From an uncultured bacterium (GTDB lineage: Bacteria > Actinomycetota > Coriobacteriia > Coriobacteriales > Coriobacteriaceae), in the NCBI GenBank assembly GCA_905215725.1, contig CAJMRD010000049.1, positions 1-16,088 of the forward strand: DNA of 16,088 nt, written 5' to 3'. Made by a program: the position numbers and the translations under genes. Positions 1 through 6,505 of this stretch are shown piece after piece (within the stretch, counting starts at the first letter, position 1; each line of letters starts with the position of its first letter). The notes under the pieces are model-generated. The model ran no database searches. It had not been told where the DNA came from and saw only the letters and a program-made list of their open reading frames with translations.

Positions 1-5
1 TATAC

Positions 6-78
6 GGGGGTATAGCTCAGCTGGGAGAGCGCTTGACTGGCAGTCAAGAGGTCAGGGGTTCGATCCCCCTCGTCTCCA
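6..78 (+). tRNA. tRNA-Ala (anticodon GGC)
   Basis: The sequence folds as a cloverleaf. The D stem is gctc 15-18 with gagc 27-30, the anticodon stem is cttga 32-36 with tcaag 44-48, and the T stem is agggg 54-58 with cccct 66-70 around the loop ttcgatc. The anticodon at 39-41 is GGC, which reads GCC (and by wobble GCU) alanine codons. The alanine identity pair G3:U70 is present (g8 with t75) and the discriminator base is A78. The terminal CCA is not fully encoded, because acc is followed by c. The lower acceptor stem is odd: g10-t73 and t11-g72 are wobbles and a12-c71 is a mismatch. Identity is secure; full function depends on tolerance of that weak stem. Confidence 0.95.
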
Positions 79-93
79 CCCGAGCATTGAATG

Positions 94-122
94 AGGCTCC
101 AACGTAAGTTGGGGCCTTTTTT
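94..122 (+). terminator. Intrinsic terminator after tRNA-Ala
   Basis: The arm aggctccaac (94-103) pairs with gttggggcct (108-117) around a GTAA loop, giving ten pairs of which one is T-G wobble. It is followed by a run of T to position 122. This is a classical Rho-independent terminator ending the tRNA transcript and separating it from the ABC-F gene at 154. Confidence 0.85.
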
Positions 123-153
123 CATATAGGAACACAAGGTCAAAGGCGGCACC
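123..153 (+). other. Leader of the ABC-F gene
   Basis: These 31 bases lie between the terminator and the ABC-F start. They contain an AT-rich patch (catatagg) and a purine-rich ribosome-binding candidate (aaaggcgg, 142-149). A promoter is expected nearby if the terminator is efficient, but I could not find a -35 box at proper spacing from the AT-rich patch, so none is called. Confidence 0.4.
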
Positions 154-2187
154 ATGATCCTCCTGGTCGACAAGATCGAAAAAAGCTTCGGCGCACGCGT
201 CCTCTTTAGCGGCGCGTCCTTCCAGATCAACCCCGGCGAGCGCTTCGCGCTCGTGGGACCCAACGGCGCCGGCAAAACCACCATGCTCAAGATCATCATG
301 GGCATCGACAGTCCCGACGCCGGCCAGGTCCAGTACGCCAAGGACTGCCAGGTGGGCTACCTAGAGCAGGAAACCAACCTAGAGCAAAAGGACACCACCA
401 TCCTCGCCGAGGTCATGGCCGCCGCCAAGGAAATCCGCCGCATGGGCGAGCGCGCCAACGAGCTGCAGGCCCAGATCACGGAGCTCTCCGAGCAGGGCAA
501 GGATGTCGACGCACTCCTTAACGAGTACGGCCAAGTCCAGGACCGCTTTGAGCACCTGGGCGGCTACGAGCTCGAAAGCAACGCCCGCAAGATCCTATCT
601 GGCCTGGGCTTTAAGGTCACCGACTTTGAGCGCCCGTGCTCCGAGTTCTCGGGCGGCTGGCAGATGCGCATCGCGCTCGCCAAGCTCTTCCTGCGCCACC
701 CCGACCTGCTGCTGCTGGACGAGCCCACTAACCACCTGGACCTCGAGAGCGTCCAGTGGCTACGCGGCTTTATCGCCAACTACGACGGCGCCGTCCTCAT
801 CGTCAGTCACGACCGTGCCTTCATGGACGCCTGCGTCGACCACGTCGCCGCTCTCGAAAACCGTCGCGTGACCACCTACACCGGCAACTACAGCAGCTAC
901 CTCAAGCAGCGCGAGGACAACCTGGAACAGATGCGCGCCAAGCGAGCCGCCCAGGAGCGTGACATCGCCCACATGCAGGTCTTCGTTGACAAATTCCGCT
1001 ATAAGCCCACCAAGGCCGCCCAGGCGCAGGAGCGCATCCGCAAGATCGAGCAGATTAAAAAGGAACTTGTCATCCTGCCCGAGGGCCACAAGCACATCGA
1101 CTTTAAGTTCCCTGACCCGCCGCGCTCCGGCGACATGGTCGTCGGCCTGGAGGGCGTGTCCAAGTCCTACGGCAACAAGCACATCTACAGCGACATCGAC
1201 CTCAAGCTCTACCGCGGCGAGCACGTGGCACTCGTCGGCCCCAACGGCGCCGGCAAGTCCACGCTCATGAAGATTCTCGCCGGCCTGGAGCCGCCCACTA
1301 CCGGCACGCGCGACCTGGGCACCAACGTCGGCGTCGCCTACTATGCCCAGCACGCGCTCGAAGGCATGACCGAGTCCAACACCGTCCTGCAAGAGATCGA
1401 CACCGTCACGCCCAAGTGGACCGTGCCGCAGCAGCGCAGCCTGCTGGGCGCCTTCCTATTTAGCGACAACGATTCCATCGAAAAGCAGGTCCGCGTCCTC
1501 TCTGGCGGCGAAAAAGCGCGTCTGGCACTGGCCAAGATGCTCGTGGCCCCCGAGGCGCTCCTGTGCCTGGACGAGCCCACCAACCACCTGGACATCGACT
1601 CGGTGGACATGCTCGAAAACGCCCTGCAAAACTTCCCCGGCACCATCGTGCTGATCAGCCACGACGAGCACCTGGTGCGCGCCGTTGCCAACCGAGTGAT
1701 CGACATCCGCGATGGTAAGGTCACGGTCTACGACGGCGACTACGACTACTACCTCTACAAGCGCGAGGACCTCGCAGCCCGCGCCGCCGCCGAAGCAGCA
1801 GGGGAGAGTACGCCGGCCGCGACCAAGTCCGCTAAGGTCACCGCAGCCCAGCCCGATACGCCCGCCGCTGCTTCCAAGCCTGCCGAGGGCAAAAAGACCA
1901 AGGAGCAAAAGCGCGCCGAGGCCCAGGCCCGCGCTGCGCTCAACAAAAAGCTCAAGGGCGTGCGCAACCAGCTCAAGAAGATCGAGGCTGAGCTCGACAA
2001 AAAACGCGCCCGCTATGACGAGCTTATGGAATTGATGGCCAGCGAAGAGCTTTATGCCGATCAGGACAAGTTCAACGCCGCGCTGGGGGAATATAACGGC
2101 CTTAAGCAAGAGCTGCCCAAGCTCGAGGACGAATGGCTGGAGCTTTCCACCCAGATCGAAGAGGAGACCGCGCGTGAACTCTCGTAA
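154..2187 (+). CDS. ABC-F family ATP-binding protein (Uup/YdiF-like translation factor)
   Basis: A soluble protein with two ATP-binding cassettes and no membrane segments. ABC-F proteins bind the ribosomal E site and help stalled or assembling ribosomes. Cassette 1 has Walker A GPNGAGKT (residues 35-42), signature SGGWQM (166-171) and Walker B LLLLDEP (185-191). The basic inter-domain helical linker spans about 240-325. Cassette 2 has Walker A GPNGAGKS (362-369), signature LSGGEKARL (449-457) and Walker B LLCLDEP (469-475). Both catalytic glutamates (E190, E474) are present. An Ala/Lys/Pro-rich tether (about 540-590) leads to a charged coiled-coil C-terminal domain (590-675), as in Uup and related members. 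The length of 677 residues suits a CTD-bearing family member. The start ATG follows aaaggcgg. The stop overlaps the next gene by 14 nt. Nothing specific points to antibiotic resistance, so a housekeeping role is more likely. Confidence 0.93.
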   Translation: MILLVDKIEKSFGARVLFSGASFQINPGERFALVGPNGAGKTTMLKIIMGIDSPDAGQVQYAKDCQVGYLEQETNLEQKDTTILAEVMAAAKEIRRMGERANELQAQITELSEQGKDVDALLNEYGQVQDRFEHLGGYELESNARKILSGLGFKVTDFERPCSEFSGGWQMRIALAKLFLRHPDLLLLDEPTNHLDLESVQWLRGFIANYDGAVLIVSHDRAFMDACVDHVAALENRRVTTYTGNYSSYLKQREDNLEQMRAKRAAQERDIAHMQVFVDKFRYKPTKAAQAQERIRKIEQIKKELVILPEGHKHIDFKFPDPPRSGDMVVGLEGVSKSYGNKHIYSDIDLKLYRGEHVALVGPNGAGKSTLMKILAGLEPPTTGTRDLGTNVGVAYYAQHALEGMTESNTVLQEIDTVTPKWTVPQQRSLLGAFLFSDNDSIEKQVRVLSGGEKARLALAKMLVAPEALLCLDEPTNHLDIDSVDMLENALQNFPGTIVLISHDEHLVRAVANRVIDIRDGKVTVYDGDYDYYLYKREDLAARAAAEAAGESTPAATKSAKVTAAQPDTPAAASKPAEGKKTKEQKRAEAQARAALNKKLKGVRNQLKKIEAELDKKRARYDELMELMASEELYADQDKFNAALGEYNGLKQELPKLEDEWLELSTQIEEETARELS

Positions 2188-2470
2188 GGCCGCTGCCGTG
2201 GCGATGAGCATCATCGCCATCGCCTGTCGCATCTGCGGCATTTTTATGAGCGCGATGACCGTGCTGCTGTGCTTTAGCGGCCTGACCGCCAAGCTGCAGA
2301 TCGTCGGCTTTGTCGTTGAGCTTTCGCGCGCACTGCCGAGTGCCATCGCCGGCTACGGCGTCATCACCTCGCCCTTTGGCGGCGTGTTCCGCTTAGATTA
2401 CGCCATCGTGGCCGTCATCCTGTTTGTGGCCGACTACCTGCTCACGCGCGCCTCGCGCCGCGTCCGCTAG
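2174..2470 (+). CDS. Small hydrophobic membrane protein, function unknown
   Basis: I do not recognise a family. The best start is GTG 2174, preceded by gaggag at 2161-2166 with a 7-nt spacer and lying inside the end of the ABC-F gene (14-nt overlap). This gives 98 residues. A later in-frame ATG at 2204 would give 88 residues, and an upstream in-frame ATG at 2054 lies deep inside the ABC-F gene. The protein is largely hydrophobic. One likely membrane helix covers about residues 8-33, a second weaker one about 41-63 and a third about 75-92. It starts and ends with basic residues (NSRK; RASRRVR). The next gene, a site-2 protease, starts 9 nt downstream, so the two are probably translated from one message. 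A structural or partner role at the membrane is only a guess. Confidence 0.7.
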   Translation: MNSRKAAAVAMSIIAIACRICGIFMSAMTVLLCFSGLTAKLQIVGFVVELSRALPSAIAGYGVITSPFGGVFRLDYAIVAVILFVADYLLTRASRRVR

Positions 2471-2479
2471 GGGATTGTT

Positions 2480-3163
2480 ATGTCCAGCAGCTACTTCATG
2501 AACCTGCTCGCCAGCGCGGTCGCCGTCATCGTCGGCATCGTGATCCACGAGAGTGCGCACGCCGCCGCGGCCTGGGCACTCGGCGATAAGACGGCCCGTT
2601 CGCGCGGTCGTGTCTCGCTCAACCCGCTCAACCATATCGACCCGTTTGGCACCATCATCTTGCCGCTGCTCATGCTTGCCGCCGGCGGCCCGGTGTTCGC
2701 CTTCGCCAAGCCCGTGCCCGTCTACCTCAACAACCTCAAGCACCCCAAGCGCGATGAGGTCCTGGTTAGCGCAGCCGGCCCCGCATCGAACATCGCCCTC
2801 GCGTGCCTTGCGGCCGCCCTCATGCACACGGCATACGGCAACCTCTACACCCGCATGTCCTTTGCCCTGGCGTCACAGATCATGAACTTCGGCGCCACGC
2901 TTATCGTAGTCAACCTGTCACTCGCGTTCTTCAACCTCATCCCGATCCCACCGCTCGACGGCTCTTCGATCATTGTGCCGTTCCTTAAAGGCAAGGCTCT
3001 CAACAACTATTATCGTCTGCAGCAATACGCTATGCCCATCCTCATCCTAGTGCTGTACCTGCTGCCCATGTGGACCGGCATCGACGTGATCGGCCGCTAT
3101 TTCGACGTTACCGTGTATCCGCTTGCTGAGCAGCTGCTCAACTTCGCAATCGCCGGCATCTAA
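2480..3163 (+). CDS. Site-2 protease family (M50) membrane metalloprotease
   Basis: An integral membrane zinc protease of the short, PDZ-less S2P/SpoIVFB-like group, 227 residues long. These enzymes cleave substrates within the membrane. The zinc motif HESAH is at residues 23-27 in the first hydrophobic segment. The conserved NPLNHIDPFG and AKPVPV stretches follow at about 48-57 and 76-81. The third zinc ligand is expected to be D160 in NLIPIPPLDG (152-161). Hydrophobic segments lie at about 8-30, 57-78, 95-115, 133-155 and 184-200. The family name is firm, but the substrate cannot be read from the sequence; no sigma or anti-sigma factor is adjacent. The ribosome-binding site before ATG 2480 is weak (gggga), so coupling to the small membrane protein 9 nt upstream is plausible. 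Confidence 0.9.
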   Translation: MSSSYFMNLLASAVAVIVGIVIHESAHAAAAWALGDKTARSRGRVSLNPLNHIDPFGTIILPLLMLAAGGPVFAFAKPVPVYLNNLKHPKRDEVLVSAAGPASNIALACLAAALMHTAYGNLYTRMSFALASQIMNFGATLIVVNLSLAFFNLIPIPPLDGSSIIVPFLKGKALNNYYRLQQYAMPILILVLYLLPMWTGIDVIGRYFDVTVYPLAEQLLNFAIAGI

Positions 3164-3247
3164 GGTAAACTTACAGGTCGACCGTGCAAAACGGTCGCAA
3201 CATGCACCCAAACCGCGCCGCGAAGGCGCCGTCAAAGGAGGTCGAAG
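3164..3247 (+). promoter_or_regulatory. scpA leader with two hairpins
   Basis: This 84-nt gap is the largest between protein genes in the window. A perfect 7-bp hairpin, cgaccgt (3179-3185) with acggtcg (3191-3197), has a GCAAA loop. A perfect 5-bp hairpin, gcgcc (3215-3219) with ggcgc (3225-3229), follows. Neither is followed by a T run, so they do not look like intrinsic terminators. The strong Shine-Dalgarno sequence starts 5 nt after the second hairpin. The segment tcgacc (3178-3183) could instead pair with ggtcga (3240-3245) across the Shine-Dalgarno sequence. Regulation is possible but unproven. Confidence 0.4.
3234..3242 (+). promoter_or_regulatory. Strong Shine-Dalgarno of scpA
   Basis: AAAGGAGGT is an almost full match to the 16S rRNA 3' end, 5 nt before ATG 3248. 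It fixes the scpA start and rejects the longer reading from 3184 in another frame. Confidence 0.85.
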
Positions 3248-4060
3248 ATGTCGTATCGCGTGTCGACGCAGGTCTACAGCGGACCGTTCGACCTGCTGCT
3301 GCAGCTGGTAACCCGCCAAAAAGTAGATATCGGCGCCATCTCCATCAGCGAGGTGGCCGAGCAATACCTTGCCGAGGCCGAGCGCATCGAGGCGCTGGAC
3401 CTGGACGTGGCGAGCGACTTTTTGCTGGTCGCGGCAACACTTTTGGACATCAAGGCCGCCTCCTTGGTGCCGCAGGAGGCCCCGCGCAAAGTCGATGACG
3501 ACGATGACGAGTTTGACGAAGACCTCGAGGAGCTCAGCGCGCTCGACGGCGACGCCCTGCGCGAGGTCCTGATCCAGCGCCTGATTGCCTACAAGCAGTT
3601 TAAAGGCGCGGCTGCGGCCCTCGGTGCCCGCATGCAGGCCGAAAGCCGCATGCATCCGCGCGTAGCCGGCCCCGACCCCGAGTTTTTAGGCCTTATGCCC
3701 GACTACCTGGCCGGCATTACTCTGCGCGGCCTCGCCGTCATCTGCGCCGACCTGGACGGCAAGCGCCAGACCTTCCTGCTGGAGGCCGAGCACGTGGCGC
3801 CGCATCGCGTGCCGCTCGACCTGACCGTGGCCTCAGTTGACCGCTTTACCATGGCGCACCAAACCTGCACCTTCCGCGAGCTGTTGGACGGCGATGCCAC
3901 CACCGAGCAGCTCGTCGTCACCTTCCTGGCCATGCTTGAGCTTGCCAAGCGCGGCTCGCTCACGTTGAGCCAGGACGAGATCTTTGGAACCATCTGCATC
4001 AACCGAGTCGAGGGAGCCGAGGCCTATGTGCCCGGCGAGGGCCCCGAGCTCACCGAATAG
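3248..4060 (+). CDS. scpA: Segregation and condensation protein A (kleisin)
   Basis: ScpA is the kleisin subunit that bridges the SMC ATPase heads and binds ScpB dimers, for chromosome compaction and segregation. The N-terminal SMC-binding region is typical: SGPFDLLLQL at residues 11-20, then DIGAISISEVAEQY and the helix ending DFLLVAATLLDIKA (57-70). A very acidic linker follows (about 82-97, with DDDDD at 83-87), as in many ScpA proteins, then the central ScpB-binding region. The C-terminal winged helix is seen as TFLAMLELAKRGSLTLSQDEIFGTI (about 225-249). The length of 270 residues is normal. The gene lies 11 nt upstream of scpB, its functional partner. Identification is confident. Confidence 0.96.
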   Translation: MSYRVSTQVYSGPFDLLLQLVTRQKVDIGAISISEVAEQYLAEAERIEALDLDVASDFLLVAATLLDIKAASLVPQEAPRKVDDDDDEFDEDLEELSALDGDALREVLIQRLIAYKQFKGAAAALGARMQAESRMHPRVAGPDPEFLGLMPDYLAGITLRGLAVICADLDGKRQTFLLEAEHVAPHRVPLDLTVASVDRFTMAHQTCTFRELLDGDATTEQLVVTFLAMLELAKRGSLTLSQDEIFGTICINRVEGAEAYVPGEGPELTE

Positions 4061-4071
4061 GAGCCGCAACC

Positions 4072-4800
4072 ATGTCAACCCTTTCCACGCTGGAGGCAAA
4101 CAGCCTCAAAGGCGCCCTCGAGGCGCTGCTGCTGGTGTCAAGCGACCCGGTGAGTGCGCCCGCGCTGGCCGGCGCACTGGATATCGCCCCCGGCGAGTGC
4201 GCGTCGATGCTCGCCGAGCTCAAGGTTGAGTACGAGGAGGCCAACCGCGGCTTTCAGCTGCGCGAGGTCGCCGGCGGCTGGCGCCTGTTTACGCACCCAG
4301 CCTACCACGATGTGGTCGAGGCCTATGTGTTGAGCTGGGACACGCAGAAGCTATCGCAGGCGGCGCTCGAAACCCTGGCCGTGATCGCATACCACCAGCC
4401 CGTGACGCGCGAGGTGGTCAAGGGCATCCGCGGCGTCAATTCCGACGGCGTCATCGCGTCGCTCGTGGACAAGGGTCTGGTGCGTGAGCTCGGCCGCGAC
4501 CCCCAGCGCGGTCAGGCCATCATCTACGGCACGACCAACGCCTTCTTGGAAAAATTCGGCCTGCGCTCCACCCGAGACCTGCCCGACCTAGAGCAGTTTG
4601 CCCCCGACGAGCAGTCGCGCCAGTTTATCCGCGAGCGCCTGAGCGGCCGCAGTATTCAGTCCACGCTCGAGGAGCAGGCCGAGGACCTGGACGAAGAGCG
4701 CGAACTGATCGATACCGATGTTGAAGATGTTGAGGCAGTCGAGGACTTGGAGACTCTGGTCGTCGACGAGACCTCGGAGGATTTGAATGACGAGGACTAA
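4072..4800 (+). CDS. scpB: Segregation and condensation protein B
   Basis: ScpB forms dimers that bind the ScpA kleisin in the SMC-ScpAB complex. The protein opens with the typical NSLKGALEALLLVSSDPVS (10-28). It holds two winged-helix domains, with the conserved LETLAVIAYHQPVTR (99-113) followed by IRGVNSD (119-125), and then GRDPQRGQAIIYGTT (141-155). Most ScpB proteins end soon after this. Here about 40 extra residues (200-242) form a very acidic, probably disordered tail. The total is 242 residues, somewhat longer than the usual 180-200. ATG 4072 has aggag at 4059-4063. The end overlaps the most upstream rluB start by 14 nt. Identification is confident; the role of the tail is unknown. 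Confidence 0.95.
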   Translation: MSTLSTLEANSLKGALEALLLVSSDPVSAPALAGALDIAPGECASMLAELKVEYEEANRGFQLREVAGGWRLFTHPAYHDVVEAYVLSWDTQKLSQAALETLAVIAYHQPVTREVVKGIRGVNSDGVIASLVDKGLVRELGRDPQRGQAIIYGTTNAFLEKFGLRSTRDLPDLEQFAPDEQSRQFIRERLSGRSIQSTLEEQAEDLDEERELIDTDVEDVEAVEDLETLVVDETSEDLNDED

Positions 4801-5749
4801 CGAAGTAGGGGAGACGCGCGCCATGGGCAACGCAGTACCCGCAACCGACGCCCAGCCCGTCTATCCGCACACCATGCGCCTGCAGCGCTTTTTGGCGCGC
4901 GCGGGCGTGGCGAGCCGCCGCGGCTCGGAGGACCTGATGACCGCCGGACGCGTGACCGTCAACGGTCAGGTCGCGACCGAGCTGGGCACCAAGGTCGACG
5001 TCGACCGCGACCATATCGAGGTCGACGGCATGCCCGTCAAGCTCAACCAGGGCGCCGTGTACTTGATGCTCTACAAGCCGACCGGCTACCTCACCACCAT
5101 GAGCGACCCGCAGGAGCGCCCCTGCGTGGCCGACCTGGTACCGCGCAACCGCTTTCCGGGGCTCTTCCCGGTGGGCCGCCTGGACCGCGACACCACGGGC
5201 CTTTTGCTCTTTACCACCGACGGTGATCTGTCGCAGGACCTGCTGCACCCCAGCAAGCACGTCTACAAGACCTATCAGGCGCTCGTGGACGGCCACCTGA
5301 CCGATCGCGACTTAGAACCGCTCCGCCGCGGCATCGAGCTCGACGACGGCCTGTGCCAGCCGGCGATCTGCCGCGTCATTACCGCGCGCGAGGCCGAGGC
5401 CGTGGCTCCGCAAGGCGTCAAGCCCGGCACCACCGCCGTGGAGGTCATCATCCGCGAGGGTCGCAAGAATCAGGTCAAGCGCATGCTGAGCAAGATCCAC
5501 CACCCGGTGATCCGCCTGCACCGCTGTAACTTTGCCGGCCTGGAGCTCAAGGACGTGGCCAAAGGCTCGTGGCGCGAGCTCACCGAGCGCGAGGTACAAA
5601 TCCTCAAAAGCGGTGGCATCCCTCCCAAGCAGGCCAGCGCCATACGCGGCGGCAAGCCCCAAGACACGCCCGCCAGCCGCACGCGTCACCACGGCAGCCA
5701 CGGCTCCGCACCCAAGCGCAACACCTACCGCGAGCGCTACACCGGCTAG
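4787..5749 (+). CDS. rluB: RsuA/RluB-family pseudouridine synthase
   Basis: Converts a uridine to pseudouridine in rRNA; next to scpB in Gram-positives this is usually the 23S-acting RluB type, but specificity cannot be proved here. The S4 RNA-binding domain runs about residues 30-85, from MRLQRFLARAGVASRRGSED. The catalytic domain has GRLDRDTTGLLL (130-141), with D133 as the expected nucleophile, and later REGRKNQVKRML (223-234). The last 40 residues are basic and rich in Pro, Ser and His, likely an RNA-binding tail. Start choice is uncertain. ATG 4787 lies inside scpB behind ggagg (4776-4780, 6-nt spacer). ATG 4823 follows aggggag (4807-4813, 9-nt spacer) and would give 308 residues. The core domain begins only at about ATG 4874. 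Confidence 0.9.
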   Translation: MTRTNEVGETRAMGNAVPATDAQPVYPHTMRLQRFLARAGVASRRGSEDLMTAGRVTVNGQVATELGTKVDVDRDHIEVDGMPVKLNQGAVYLMLYKPTGYLTTMSDPQERPCVADLVPRNRFPGLFPVGRLDRDTTGLLLFTTDGDLSQDLLHPSKHVYKTYQALVDGHLTDRDLEPLRRGIELDDGLCQPAICRVITAREAEAVAPQGVKPGTTAVEVIIREGRKNQVKRMLSKIHHPVIRLHRCNFAGLELKDVAKGSWRELTEREVQILKSGGIPPKQASAIRGGKPQDTPASRTRHHGSHGSAPKRNTYRERYTG

Positions 5750-5815
5750 GCAACCCGCCGCGCCCCAACGCCCGCGAACCATACCAGCACGTCAACCATC
5801 GAAAGGAAGCATTGC
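5750..5815 (+). other. C-rich, G-poor spacer before cmk
   Basis: By hand count, positions 5751-5800 have 26 C and 8 G of 50 bases. No hairpin with a T run is visible. Such C-over-G single-stranded stretches resemble Rho-loading sites, and the end of rluB is also C-rich, but this is only a compositional hint. The cmk ribosome-binding site (aaagga, 5802-5807) lies at the end. Confidence 0.3.
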
Positions 5816-6502
5816 ATGATCGTCGCCATCGACGGCCCCGCCGGTTCCGGCAAGTCCACCATCGCCAAGGAGATCGCCCGCCAGCTGGGCTTTAACAAGC
5901 TCGACACGGGCGCCATGTATCGCGCCGTCACCTTCGCCGCGCTCGACCGCGGCATCGATCTGGACGACGAGGCGGCCATCGACGCCCTCGCCGAGCAGAT
6001 CGAGATTCGCTTTACCAACGGCACCGGCGAGGATACGCGCCTGACCATTGACGGCCAGGACGCTTCGGCTGCCATTCGTACCCCGCAGGTCGACGCAAAC
6101 GTATCCAAGGTCTCGGCCTACCCGGGCGTGCGCGCCGCCATGCTCATTCACCAGCGCCGAGCCGCTGAGGACCGCGATATCGTGGCCGAGGGTCGCGACA
6201 TCGGAACCGTCGTGTTCCCCAACGCGCAGGTCAAGGTCTTCCTGACCGCCGACCCGCGCGAGCGCGCCCGCCGCCGCGTGCTGCAGCGTCACCAAAACGA
6301 CGCCCAGCCGCTTACTGCCGAGCAGCTCGAGGCCGAGGTCGACGAGACTCTCGACGCCCTTAAGCAGCGCGACAAGCTTGACAGCAGCCGCGAGGTCGCC
6401 CCGCTCGTGCCCGCCGAGGACGCCGTGCACGTCGACTCCACCGCCCATACCATCGACGAGGTCGTCCGCATTATCGAGGACCTCATCAACCAAAGGAGGT
6501 AG
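5816..6502 (+). CDS. cmk: Cytidylate kinase
   Basis: Phosphorylates CMP and dCMP with ATP to give the diphosphates, in pyrimidine nucleotide salvage and supply, in the cytosol. The P-loop GPAGSGKS is at residues 7-14, followed by the nucleotide-binding LDTGAMYRA (29-37), typical of bacterial CMP kinases. AEGRDIGTVVFP (124-135) and the arginine-rich lid with DPRERARRR (146-154) are also characteristic. The length of 228 residues is usual. ATG 5816 follows aaagga with an 8-nt spacer. The stop overlaps the Shine-Dalgarno sequence of the downstream acyltransferase, so the two are coupled. The scpAB-rluB-cmk order is common in Gram-positive bacteria. Confidence 0.96.
   Translation: MIVAIDGPAGSGKSTIAKEIARQLGFNKLDTGAMYRAVTFAALDRGIDLDDEAAIDALAEQIEIRFTNGTGEDTRLTIDGQDASAAIRTPQVDANVSKVSAYPGVRAAMLIHQRRAAEDRDIVAEGRDIGTVVFPNAQVKVFLTADPRERARRRVLQRHQNDAQPLTAEQLEAEVDETLDALKQRDKLDSSREVAPLVPAEDAVHVDSTAHTIDEVVRIIEDLINQRR
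6492..6500 (+). promoter_or_regulatory. Strong Shine-Dalgarno overlapping cmk stop
   Basis: AAAGGAGGT ends on the first base of the cmk TAG and lies 5 nt before ATG 6506. It fixes the start of the plsC-like gene and couples its translation to cmk. Confidence 0.8.
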
Positions 6503-6505
6503 CCC

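Noticed and set aside
109..128. Promoter for the ABC-F gene built on ttgggg and catata
   Set aside because: The boxes are only 8 nt apart and lie in the terminator; no proper -35 exists at 16-18 nt from the AT-rich patch.
760..1392. Antisense open frame of 210 codons opposite the ABC-F gene
   Set aside because: Shadow of the Walker-motif region; rich in Val, Ala, Gly and Asp without motifs.
154..2187. ABC-F gene as an antibiotic-resistance determinant
   Set aside because: It has a Uup-like C-terminal coiled coil, native composition and no mobile context. Housekeeping ABC-F proteins look like this.
1456..2346. Antisense open frame of 296 codons opposite the ABC-F gene end
   Set aside because: Low-complexity shadow of the coiled-coil and second cassette; no domain seen.
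3179..3197. Hairpin after the site-2 protease gene as an intrinsic terminator
   Set aside because: The stem is perfect but is followed by caacatgc, with no T run. It was kept as a leader structure instead.
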